From assembly GCA_033344775.1 (NCBI GenBank), contig JAWPMT010000005.1:975501-1039500 (forward strand): a stretch of DNA of 64,000 nucleotides, read 5' to 3'. Below, piece after piece: positions 52,037-60,495 of this stretch (the first letter of the stretch is position 1; every line of letters begins with the position of its first letter). This DNA is from Cytophagales bacterium. GTDB lineage: Bacteria; Bacteroidota; Bacteroidia; Cytophagales; Cyclobacteriaceae. The notes below the pieces were generated by a model that ran no database searches, was not told the DNA's origin, and worked only from the letters and a program-made list of their open reading frames with translations. A program made the position numbers and the translations under genes.

Positions 52037-53353
52037 TCAATCTGAAAGTTCATCCCACACTTCAGGGCGTTCAAATAATCCCCATTCGCGACAATCACTA
52101 CAACGCTTGTGGGCATAAAACGCATATTCCCCTACTTCAGGAATATCCGTAATTCTCCACTCTCCCAAACATGCCGGCACATTCAAGAGTGAACCCAAAT
52201 CCGTGAAATCGTAAAAGAACTCCGTTAGGTATACCGTATCACCACGTTCTACTCGGAAAGTATCGACACTAAATAAAACCTGAACCGCTGCTTCAGAATT
52301 AAAAACACAACCTGAACCTGCCATTCCTGTACAAACCCACTCTTCTGTACGGATGCCATCTTCCTCAAATTCCTTGTAATTGAAGGTCCGACGAACTTCC
52401 GAAGCTCCGGCTACCTCGAAGTATCCCAGCACGGTCATGTCCGTTTCTCCGACACTCGAAATGTTGCCTTGAAGAATGCCCAATTGTCTGTCTGATAATG
52501 AGCCGGAGGATTCGTTGATATCTCTAAGTTGCCTGAAGTATTGATAAGCTTCATCCGTAATCGTGTATTGACGAACCCCTAATCGATAGTCATAAGCCAG
52601 ATCAGGCAAAGATTCATTGATGAATCGAACAGGCAATTCCAGGATGCTGTTTTCGGTTTGATTTCGGGTAGTAGCAATGATGGTCCTGGATTGTTGTCTC
52701 TTTCGATAACAGCGGTCCAATGGCCGATCCCGCTCAATGATCTCAAAGGTTGGTCCTGAACCTCGAAAGTCATACCGGGAAGGAAAGGGCACATCCACCG
52801 CATAACTTTCCTGGAATTCGTATCTGAAATTATGATGTCCCTGATCGTTGGACCGTGCATCTAAGAAAACCTGGACCCCATTCTGAAATCGCTCATTCCT
52901 ATCATTCGGCACGATGATGTATCGGCCATAAACACTATCAATCTCCACCGGCTGAGGCATGGTTACTTCTTCCGAAAGAAATCGTTGCCCATCCGTTAGA
53001 ATGACTTCCAGTTGATAAGATTGGCCCGGCAATCCGAAGTAAGAAGAATCGGTTCGATAAATTCCACCTTCTGTCTCAATCAAACGAATGCGTTCACCTG
53101 CATGAATGAAACTCACTGAAGCCCCTGAAACAGACCGAAATGAGGTACTATCAAGATTTTCAGCGAAAGAAAGTTTCACCAGGTGTGCTTTCTCTTCATT
53201 CGTAAGCGAGGCATCAATAACCAACGCATTGGGTTCACTGATCACTTCAAAATCATAGGGTGCAACACAGGCATGAAAGCAAATAAGCAGGAATGAAAAC
53301 CTTAATACGGCAAGGTTCCGTTCATTGGGAACGAGTAGGCTGAGGTTTGGCAT
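52037..53353 (-). CDS. DUF4249 outer-membrane lipoprotein
   Basis: A 438-residue predicted lipoprotein with Cys29 in LICFHAC, followed by VAPYDFEV. The N-terminal beta-sandwich region (about 38-130, LVIDASLTNEEKAHLVKLS and GASVSFIHAGE) and the YGLPGQ/FGLPGQSYQLEV motif are typical of DUF4249. The C-terminal half has a Cys pair near the end (HKRCSDCREWG). Many DUF4249 genes follow a TonB-dependent receptor; no receptor lies next to this one. Function unknown. Confidence 0.88.
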   Translation of the reverse strand: MPNLSLLVPNERNLAVLRFSFLLICFHACVAPYDFEVISEPNALVIDASLTNEEKAHLVKLSFAENLDSTSFRSVSGASVSFIHAGERIRLIETEGGIYRTDSSYFGLPGQSYQLEVILTDGQRFLSEEVTMPQPVEIDSVYGRYIIVPNDRNERFQNGVQVFLDARSNDQGHHNFRYEFQESYAVDVPFPSRYDFRGSGPTFEIIERDRPLDRCYRKRQQSRTIIATTRNQTENSILELPVRFINESLPDLAYDYRLGVRQYTITDEAYQYFRQLRDINESSGSLSDRQLGILQGNISSVGETDMTVLGYFEVAGASEVRRTFNYKEFEEDGIRTEEWVCTGMAGSGCVFNSEAAVQVLFSVDTFRVERGDTVYLTEFFYDFTDLGSLLNVPACLGEWRITDIPEVGEYAFYAHKRCSDCREWGLFERPEVWDELSD

Positions 53354-53479
53354 GTCGGGTAGGTTGACATCTTAAGAACAAATTGCAAAGGAATCCCCTT
53401 AGCTCTGGCAAGAGCTATTTAGTTCAGCTTTTGGAAACAGCTTTCTTACATTTTAGTGACTTTCTGGGGAAATGGATTT

Positions 53480-53487
53480 TACTTTTG
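53480..53487 (+). promoter_or_regulatory. Possible Bacteroidota -7 promoter element
   Basis: TACTTTTG fits the TAnnTTTG consensus and ends 32 bases before the start of the downstream AraC-type gene. The -33 element is not clear, so this rests on one motif. Confidence 0.25.
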
Positions 53488-53518
53488 TTTCATCCACTAT
53501 TGAACGTCTACCTTATCA

Positions 53519-54670
53519 TTGGGTGAATCAAATAACATAGCTGCCATCATCTTTGGCATCAGTACGCTACAGGGACTTCTGGTAGCACTCAATTTACTGT
53601 TCCTGAAGAAGGGTAACCAACGTGCAAATCGGTTTTTGGGGGTACTCATCTTGGTCATTGCACTTATCCTGTTTCAGAACTTTGTAATAGCTGCAGGATT
53701 TTACACCTATTTGCCACATCTCATATTTGTCTTCTATCCACTCAATGGTTTGATCGGACCACTATTTTTTATCTATGTCATCGTCCTGTTATTCCCTCAA
53801 CATCAATTTCGTCCAATTGAATTATTACACTTCCTGGGATTCACTGTTTTGATGATTTTCCACTGGAATTATCTCTGGTTCTCAGCTGCGCTCAAAATCC
53901 AATTTGCAGAATGGGTTTACTTCAGTGATAGTGTTACCCAGAAGCAGGCTTTAATTTCTATCATATCACTTCGGCTACACACAATAGCCTATTCAGTTTT
54001 CGCCATTCTCACCATAACAAAAAGGATCAATTCCTTGAAAGGTCATCATGCAAACGGCAGTATTTCCTACCTCAATAAGTTCAATCAAATTGCTTATCTG
54101 TTTGCAGGCTATGCGCTAACATCTATGATCGTAAGCATCTTTGCATTCACTTTCGAATGGAAAATTGGGCTGTTTGAAGTTTACGGTCATGTCGTGAATT
54201 CTACCTTTCTGCTGCTGATGGCCGTCATCACCCTTCACTTCCCTAAGCATTTATTCTTCGTACTAAAAGAAAAACCTCATCACGCTAACGAAATTCCTGG
54301 TCCCATTGCCTTACCTGAAGCCGAGCTCTATGCATGGATGAATGAAAAGAAATACTTTCTAAACCCAGACCTGAAACTCCATGATCTGGCTATCCAACTA
54401 CAAGTTGCCCCACATGCTTTGTCCGAAAGGATCAATCAGGACCTGAACATGAATTTCTACGATTTTGTGAATCATTTCCGCATAGAAGAATTCAAACAAC
54501 GAGCGCTTGCACCAGAGAACAAACATTTAACGCTACTGGCCCTGGCCTATGAGGTTGGGTTCAACAGCAAAGCTTCCTTCAATCGGATCTTCAAGAAGAA
54601 CACGGGACTTACGCCAAGTCAGTTTTTACGACAAAAAGAGGTCTCAACTTCAGATACTGAGGCGATTTAG
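53519..54670 (+). CDS. Seven-helix membrane AraC-family regulator
   Basis: A 383-residue protein. About seven transmembrane helices fill residues 5-240 (for example LIFVFYPLNGLIGPLFFIYV). The AraC helix-turn-helix domain is at the C-terminus (about 285-370, LKLHDLAIQLQVAPHALSER and LLALAYEVGFNSKASFNRIF). The start codon is TTG at 53519. The layout is a membrane one-component sensor. The downstream NHL lipoprotein gene starts 50 bases later on the same strand and is a likely target. Confidence 0.9.
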   Translation: MGESNNIAAIIFGISTLQGLLVALNLLFLKKGNQRANRFLGVLILVIALILFQNFVIAAGFYTYLPHLIFVFYPLNGLIGPLFFIYVIVLLFPQHQFRPIELLHFLGFTVLMIFHWNYLWFSAALKIQFAEWVYFSDSVTQKQALISIISLRLHTIAYSVFAILTITKRINSLKGHHANGSISYLNKFNQIAYLFAGYALTSMIVSIFAFTFEWKIGLFEVYGHVVNSTFLLLMAVITLHFPKHLFFVLKEKPHHANEIPGPIALPEAELYAWMNEKKYFLNPDLKLHDLAIQLQVAPHALSERINQDLNMNFYDFVNHFRIEEFKQRALAPENKHLTLLALAYEVGFNSKASFNRIFKKNTGLTPSQFLRQKEVSTSDTEAI

Positions 54671-54719
54671 GCTATTTCATGCCCTTGTATTGCGTGAAAA
54701 CATCACACGATACAAATTC

Positions 54720-55949
54720 ATGAAACGCAACAAAATCATTTTTTTCTTTGCCACTTTGCTTTTCCTCAACGCTTGTAGCAATACAGAGAATCCGGAAGTA
54801 GTCGAAGAACTGACCTTTACCAACCTTACACTGGCAGATCGGGAAAATACCGGCACCGCAGCAGATATTAATCTCACCGTTTTCATGGACGGTACTTTTG
54901 AGGTAATAGACGAAGTACGCCTGTTTCTGATCAATACCCAGGAATCGGCAAACATAGATGCAGCGCTGATCTCAGGCTTTTCACAATCCTTGTTAGCAGG
55001 AAGGTCCTTGGATATTTTACTCGATGCGGATCTTAAAGACACCCAAGGCGAAGTAGTAGAAGAAGGGGTCCCCTACCAGGTAGTGCTGCAGGGGATCTTC
55101 TCTTCGGGAAATACCATTACTTCGGAATTGTCTAATACCCTGACGCTTGCCAATGAGATTGTAGTCACAACTCCAAAGCTTCAAGGAGATTTCAACGGGA
55201 TGGAAGATATAGCCGTTGGACCAGAGGGAGAACTCTATATTGCTGGTGGAGGAACTGCACCTGAGTTTGTCTATAAAGTAACTTCAGAAGTAAATAGCAC
55301 CGTCTTTACCAGGGGTCATTTTCAACCAGTAGGTATCGACGTAGATAGCGAAGGCAATGTCTACGTCTCAAACTTTAATGCAAACAGCATTCAGAAAATC
55401 ACACCAACTGCAGCAGTAACAACTTTTGCCACCAGTGATGCTTTATCTGGCGGTGGCGGAATCGCCATAAATAATGAGGGAGTTTTGTTTAATGCCTTTT
55501 TCGCGGGATCGACCATCTTTCAAATCACTGAAGGAACGGTTGATAGCTACGTGACAGACGGATCTCTACAAGGACTTGTAGGTATGACTTACGATCCTGA
55601 AGAAGATAAACTCTACGCTTCCAACTTTAACGATGGCACCATCTTTCATGTCAGCTCGGATGGTACCAGAACATTAATAGCCGATACACCCTTAAGCATT
55701 GGTCACCTGGCCTATAAAAACGGACTTTTCTACGCCACAGGCTGGCATCAACATCAGGTGATGGAAATTTCGAAAGACGGTGAAATTACTGCAACTATAG
55801 GTACTGGAGTTAATGGCGATCGAGACGGTACCGAAGATGCTACGTTCAACTCACCCAATGGTATCGCCGTGAGCCTGGATGGCAAATATGTTTACGTCAC
55901 GCAAGGGAATGGTAAACTCAGAAAAATCATCTTGCCGAGAGCCGACTAA
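54720..55949 (+). CDS. NHL-repeat lipoprotein
   Basis: About 409 residues from the ATG at 54720, where a signal peptide with lipobox LNAC begins (MKRNKIIFFFATLLFLNAC). The longer frame starting inside the AraC gene is rejected. Residues about 40-145 form a beta domain. Residues about 150-409 form an NHL-type propeller with repeats such as PVGIDVDSEGNVYVSNFN, DKLYASNFNDGTIF and PNGIAVSLDGKYVYVT. It probably faces the surface or periplasm. A terminator follows. Ligand unknown. Confidence 0.88.
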   Translation: MKRNKIIFFFATLLFLNACSNTENPEVVEELTFTNLTLADRENTGTAADINLTVFMDGTFEVIDEVRLFLINTQESANIDAALISGFSQSLLAGRSLDILLDADLKDTQGEVVEEGVPYQVVLQGIFSSGNTITSELSNTLTLANEIVVTTPKLQGDFNGMEDIAVGPEGELYIAGGGTAPEFVYKVTSEVNSTVFTRGHFQPVGIDVDSEGNVYVSNFNANSIQKITPTAAVTTFATSDALSGGGGIAINNEGVLFNAFFAGSTIFQITEGTVDSYVTDGSLQGLVGMTYDPEEDKLYASNFNDGTIFHVSSDGTRTLIADTPLSIGHLAYKNGLFYATGWHQHQVMEISKDGEITATIGTGVNGDRDGTEDATFNSPNGIAVSLDGKYVYVTQGNGKLRKIILPRAD

Positions 55950-55989
55950 TCGAGAGAGCAAGGTGCTGAATTCGTTTTTGTTTAGAGAA

Positions 55990-56020
55990 GAAGCTGTCTT
56001 ACGGGCAGCTTTCTTTTTTT
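55990..56020 (+). terminator. Intrinsic terminator after the NHL lipoprotein gene
   Basis: AAGCTGTC pairs with GGCAGCTT (one G-T pair), with a short TTACG-type loop and a long T-run. It is 40 bases after the stop codon. Confidence 0.8.
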
Positions 56021-56059
56021 GAGCAAAATATTTAATCGGATTTCACAAGAACAGAAAAG

Positions 56060-56794
56060 TCAGTCTCTTTCTGCTTTGGTTAACACCAAAAAGTCCATGA
56101 AATAGCTGATGGTATCTTCCATGTCGTTGTTGAAGTTTTCAATCTTGAAGGTCAGGTAATTATAAAAGAGTTGTAGAATCACGGCAATTACCAATCCACT
56201 TACCGTCGTAATCAATGCCACTTTGATCCCATTAGCTGCTACACCAGCCATCCCTTGAGAAGCATCTAGGCTTGCAATCCCATCAAAGGCGTCGATCATA
56301 CCGATTACTGTACCCATGAATCCCAGCATGGGCGCCAAAGAAATGAATAGCGCCAACCACGGCAAGCCGGATTCCAATCTTGCCTTTTCGATGCTCGCAT
56401 ACGTCAGCAGGTTTTCCTGCACCTTGTCCAGCCCCCTGGGAATGGCATCCAGGCCATGTTCCAGCACAGAAGGTATGGTTCCTTTCTGTTGTTGTAAGGT
56501 CGTCCTCAGTCCTTCTACATCATCAATTCCTCCAGTTGCTTCGCAAGCATTGATGATCTTCTCTTTGTTCGATTCTATCGTACTGATGTAAAAGATCTTA
56601 TTGATAAAAATGGTCAGCCCCAGCAATAAACAGATCATAGTAAGGGACATGAATTGCCAGCCACCTTCCACGATTTTTTCAAAGATCTGATCATGAAAAG
56701 AAGGGGGTTCAACGACTTGCGAACTGCCCGATTGCCCTAATGCAATAGCAAGAGTTGTGAAAAAAAATAGGCCAAGGAGGATAGATTTCTTCAT
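56060..56794 (-). CDS. MotA/TolQ/ExbB-family proton channel protein
   Basis: A 244-residue protein. It has a signal-like N-terminus, a first transmembrane helix (about 48-68) and two later ones (about 145-170 and 190-212). The region between, WLALFISLAPMLGFMGTVIGMIDAF, and the GIKVALITTVSGLVIAV segment match ExbB/TolQ. Such channels use proton flow to energise TonB-dependent transport. No exbD-like gene follows in the window. The gap between this gene and the divergent LytTR gene is short (47 bases). Confidence 0.9.
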   Translation of the reverse strand: MKKSILLGLFFFTTLAIALGQSGSSQVVEPPSFHDQIFEKIVEGGWQFMSLTMICLLLGLTIFINKIFYISTIESNKEKIINACEATGGIDDVEGLRTTLQQQKGTIPSVLEHGLDAIPRGLDKVQENLLTYASIEKARLESGLPWLALFISLAPMLGFMGTVIGMIDAFDGIASLDASQGMAGVAANGIKVALITTVSGLVIAVILQLFYNYLTFKIENFNNDMEDTISYFMDFLVLTKAERD

Positions 56795-56841
56795 TGTTTT
56801 TATTTCAATTGTAGCTGCTAACAGCCACTAAAACGGCATTC

Positions 56842-58299
56842 TTGTGTGAACGACAGCAATACTGGGTGAACGACATTAAACAAATTCGACTTAGGAGACT
56901 TTCCTTCAGAGACCGGCTGATTGCTTTACAATTAGCCCTGATTTTAGTATGCCTGTTATTTTTCGAATTGGGACACCTGTGGACACCAATCCATTCATTT
57001 CCTGTTCAATCATGGTTGTACCTCAACGCCTCTGACCAGGCTAATCCATCACCAAATGATCAAAGCTGGTCCGATGAAAAATCAAAGGACGCGGCCTACT
57101 GGATCAAAAGTAAAATTACATTGGACGAAGACCAGGGTTTTAATGCTTTACAGGTTTCATTCTCTGAAAGCTATCTGGTCTACTGGGACGGTTATTTGAT
57201 AGGAACACATAAACACCTACCCGACAGAGGTGTAACCCGACTTCATCCACTGGAAAAGTATCACGTGCTTGCTGGAATACATCATGTCATGCTCTACATC
57301 CCCCAACCGAGAAACACTTTACTGGATCTTTCTAAAAAACAATTGCTACTTGGAAATGAAGCTTCTCTTCGTATGATGGCCATGCTCCGACTCTATTGCC
57401 TGATTGGAGCATTAGGCCTTATGGGCATGATCATCGTACTATTCGTCAAACACTTAAGAAGTGCTCAAACACATCCTAAAGCTGCATTGTGGATGCTTGG
57501 GGCCTTCTGTACTTACCTGGGGTTTGCACTGGTAGACACGCTGTACCTACAGCCATTCCAATGGAGTAATCCCGCTTTACTGGCCATTGCTACTGCTTGT
57601 AGCCTTCAATTGATATTTACCCTTTCCAGACATCTTCCCAATTTACAATTCAAGAGCTTTTTCTCCATTGCGTTGGCTACCTACATCATTGTCTATTTTG
57701 TTTTGGGTAATCAACAAGAGCGGCTGATCCTTTATCATGTCGCTTTGTTGCTGACGCTATACTTCTTTGTCTACACGACCAGCCAGAAGCGCGTGAGCCT
57801 GCTTTGGTGTCTGGTTCCGATATTACCCTTCCTGTCTCCTTTCGAGAGTCTTGGCCTGATGGTGATGGCTGTGCCTCTCTTTGGCGTACTTATTTTACAG
57901 CTTTTTCATGTAAAACCATTACGAGAAGGTGAAGAAGTAAGTCTGGCAGATGATACCCTAAACAACAAAAAAGACATCAACTATTTATTGGTCAATTCAA
58001 AGTCAGATAAAAAATCAATCCCTTTGGAATCGGTAGCCTTGATCAAGGCAGCCAACAACTATTCCATCATTGTGATCAACTCGGGAGAAACTTTTTTACA
58101 CGACAAATCGCTGCTCAAACTTTCGTCAGAACTACCTGGCAATTTCAAGCGCATTCACAAGTCATATCTGGTCAATTTCGATCAGGTGGAAGAAGTAAAA
58201 AACAAGTCGGGTGGAGGTAAGATTTTACTTATGAAAAACATGGAAGAGGTGCCTGTTGGCAGGGTCTATCAAAAAGAGCTTACAACAAAGTTTGCCTGA
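56842..58299 (+). CDS. Membrane LytTR-family regulator
   Basis: A 485-residue protein starting at TTG 56842; a GTG at 56866 is also possible. One N-terminal transmembrane helix (about 25-45) is followed by an extracytoplasmic beta domain (about 55-160), about six more membrane helices (about 180-365) and a cytoplasmic LytTR DNA-binding domain (about 380-485, with FKRIHKSYLVNFDQVEEV and VPVGRVYQKEL). It is a one-component sensor with no separate kinase. The target is unknown; the ExbB-like gene is divergent. Confidence 0.85.
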   Translation: MCERQQYWVNDIKQIRLRRLSFRDRLIALQLALILVCLLFFELGHLWTPIHSFPVQSWLYLNASDQANPSPNDQSWSDEKSKDAAYWIKSKITLDEDQGFNALQVSFSESYLVYWDGYLIGTHKHLPDRGVTRLHPLEKYHVLAGIHHVMLYIPQPRNTLLDLSKKQLLLGNEASLRMMAMLRLYCLIGALGLMGMIIVLFVKHLRSAQTHPKAALWMLGAFCTYLGFALVDTLYLQPFQWSNPALLAIATACSLQLIFTLSRHLPNLQFKSFFSIALATYIIVYFVLGNQQERLILYHVALLLTLYFFVYTTSQKRVSLLWCLVPILPFLSPFESLGLMVMAVPLFGVLILQLFHVKPLREGEEVSLADDTLNNKKDINYLLVNSKSDKKSIPLESVALIKAANNYSIIVINSGETFLHDKSLLKLSSELPGNFKRIHKSYLVNFDQVEEVKNKSGGGKILLMKNMEEVPVGRVYQKELTTKFA

Positions 58300-58300
58300 T

Positions 58301-59302
58301 CTAGAACCTCACAATTGATGCAGCATCTACCTTCAAGTTTACCTGCGCTCCTACTTTTGGGGCTTGGCTATTTGAAATGACTTCAATCAAATCTGATTTA
58401 CCAGACATACGTACTTGCAAATAGGTAGTAGGACCGTGAAAAAAGATGGCTTCAACGATTCCTGCAACACCATCATTCGATCTAACCAGGGAAATTTTTT
58501 CAGGGCGAATGCCAATGCTGGACGCTGACTGTTTTCCTCCAAAAATCCCAATCCATTCTTCCGGTTCAAATACATTAATAGGACCAAAGAATTTAGCAAT
58601 CGCTGCATTACCGGGTTGATTGTAAACTTCCTGAGGTGTGCCTACCTGCGCAATCTTGCCTTCGGACAACACAATGATTCGATCCGCCACAGCAAGAGCA
58701 TCCCTTGTGTCATGGGTTACAAAAACGGCAGTCGTCCCCAGCAATTGGGTCTGTTCTTTGATCTGCCTCAGAAATACCTGCTTTGAAAAAGGATCAAGAT
58801 TACTGAACGGCTCATCCATCAACAATATGGCTGGTTCTACTGCCAGTGCTGTGGATATGGCTAGCTTTTGCTGTTGGCCTCCGGATAATTCGTATGGCTT
58901 TTTCTTTCGCTTGTCCTCCAGGCCGGAAAGCTTGAGCAATTCATCCAGCTTTTCATTTTGGAAGTCTTTGGTGAAGCTCAATAACGGTCGCTTGATATTG
59001 TCCTCCGCTGACATGTAGGGATGCAAATCGAACTGTTGATGTACCAACTGGATCTCCTCATAGCCAGGCACGAGACGAGCAGCCGGCCCCTCTAATGTTT
59101 CTCCATCAAAAACTACTTCGCCTGAATCTGCATCCAGGTAACCTGCCATGATCCGAAGCAGACTGGATTTACCAGTTCCACTTTCACCAACAATGACCAG
59201 AAATTCTCCTTTCTGAACTTCGAAAGACAACTGATCCAGGATGGCCTCGGCATCGTACTTTTTTGAAACTTCTTTTACTTGTAGTATGGGATTAGCACTC
59301 AA
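58301..59302 (-). CDS. PotA/FbpC-like ABC transporter ATPase with TOBE domain
   Basis: A 333-residue ATPase subunit. It has a Walker A motif (GESGTGKSS, 39-47), Q-loop, signature LSGGQQQK (about 139-146), Walker B ILLMDEP (about 159-165), H-loop VFVTHD and a C-terminal TOBE-like region (about 245-333) with IGIRPEKISLV. This resembles importers of iron, polyamine, sulfate or molybdate type. No permease or binding-protein gene is next to it, so the partner is elsewhere or it acts with another system. Convergent with the LytTR gene, one base apart. Confidence 0.9.
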   Translation of the reverse strand: MSANPILQVKEVSKKYDAEAILDQLSFEVQKGEFLVIVGESGTGKSSLLRIMAGYLDADSGEVVFDGETLEGPAARLVPGYEEIQLVHQQFDLHPYMSAEDNIKRPLLSFTKDFQNEKLDELLKLSGLEDKRKKKPYELSGGQQQKLAISTALAVEPAILLMDEPFSNLDPFSKQVFLRQIKEQTQLLGTTAVFVTHDTRDALAVADRIIVLSEGKIAQVGTPQEVYNQPGNAAIAKFFGPINVFEPEEWIGIFGGKQSASSIGIRPEKISLVRSNDGVAGIVEAIFFHGPTTYLQVRMSGKSDLIEVISNSQAPKVGAQVNLKVDAASIVRF

Positions 59303-59500
59303 TATTTGGACGCTTTAAAGGTCGCAAATGTAAGACGACCTGCTGATTAACACCTTCGGGAATAATTTGGTTAATCCCAATACAAAACCAACTAAGGGCT
59401 TATAAAAATTCTACGTACCCGATTGACATGAGTGAGGTACCTTTTTATCTTTAGAAAGGTTTCGACCATTGACAATCAGCATTCGAAGAACCGCCTACAT

Positions 59501-60475
59501 ATGATAACCACCTACCAATTCTCTAACAAGCCCGGAAAATTCTGGCCAGCAGCCCTGCTCCTTGGCTTTTCCGGAACCCTGGCGATCTCCATCGCTTACG
59601 CTGCACTTACCTGGTACATCTCCAATCAAATCCTATGCATGATCTTGTGCTTTCTTTACTTTTCAATGTGGGCATTGACCCTGGGCAAGCTCGCTATTGC
59701 AACCAAATGCCGCAATCCATCGGCACTCCGCTGGACTGCCGTTTTCTTCGCTATCATTTGCTGGCATGTGAATTGGATCGTATTTCTCGATTTGATTGGC
59801 GATGGTTCCATCAATGGTCCATCTTTTATAGCCTTGTTTAGTAATCCGGGAATGGCGTACCAACAGGTAGCAGATCTGGCAAATACAGGTAGGTTCACCT
59901 ATAATGAAGAAGGACTCAATGCGACCTTGCATGGGGCGATCTGGATCGGAGAAGCGGTCGTCATGCTCCTACTATGTCCTTTGTCCGTCACTGGTTCACT
60001 TTCCGGTAAAGTCTTTTGCGAAAACTGTGGTAACTGGATCGATGATGATGGCTTTGAATATCCACTGATGCAATCAGAACAAGGCACGACCATCTCCCAA
60101 GATCCGAATGCTGTCATTTACAAGAACAAAAATGACTTTCTGGAGGTCAATCCGGAAAAGATCCCGAACCTGCTCAATTGGCAATACTATCGTGAAATTA
60201 TGCCCACTTCATATGTAAAGGTGAACATCCAACAATGTGAACAATGCCATCAAACATCTACGGTCCGACTGGATGTGATAGACGTGCGTATCACGGAGGA
60301 TGAACGTGATTATTCAAATCAACCTATCTATAACCATAAAAACACGAAGGAATCTACTTCCAAGACAGGTAAGCATTTTCTGATTTCCAATCAGCTCTAT
60401 GGCCATTTTTTAAAAAAGAAAGCCGCCTTTGATGACAAAACCCTTAATCCATGGGTAGCACCTCTTGAAGATTAA
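59501..60475 (+). CDS. Membrane protein with CxxC pairs, function unknown
   Basis: About 324 residues from the ATG at 59501 (MITTYQFSN). An upstream in-frame start would add 23 residues with no clear signal. Four hydrophobic segments lie in the first 180 residues. They are followed by a soluble part with two CxxC pairs (FCENCGNWID and QQCEQCHQT), which could bind zinc. I do not recognise the family. It stands alone, divergent from the ABC ATPase gene and convergent with the large surface protein gene. Confidence 0.7.
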   Translation: MITTYQFSNKPGKFWPAALLLGFSGTLAISIAYAALTWYISNQILCMILCFLYFSMWALTLGKLAIATKCRNPSALRWTAVFFAIICWHVNWIVFLDLIGDGSINGPSFIALFSNPGMAYQQVADLANTGRFTYNEEGLNATLHGAIWIGEAVVMLLLCPLSVTGSLSGKVFCENCGNWIDDDGFEYPLMQSEQGTTISQDPNAVIYKNKNDFLEVNPEKIPNLLNWQYYREIMPTSYVKVNIQQCEQCHQTSTVRLDVIDVRITEDERDYSNQPIYNHKNTKESTSKTGKHFLISNQLYGHFLKKKAAFDDKTLNPWVAPLED

Positions 60476-60495
60476 ATGCTTAACAGGATCGCATA

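Noticed and set aside
54549-54719. Long N-terminal extension of the NHL lipoprotein
   Set aside because: It overlaps the AraC coding sequence and would bury the lipoprotein signal peptide.
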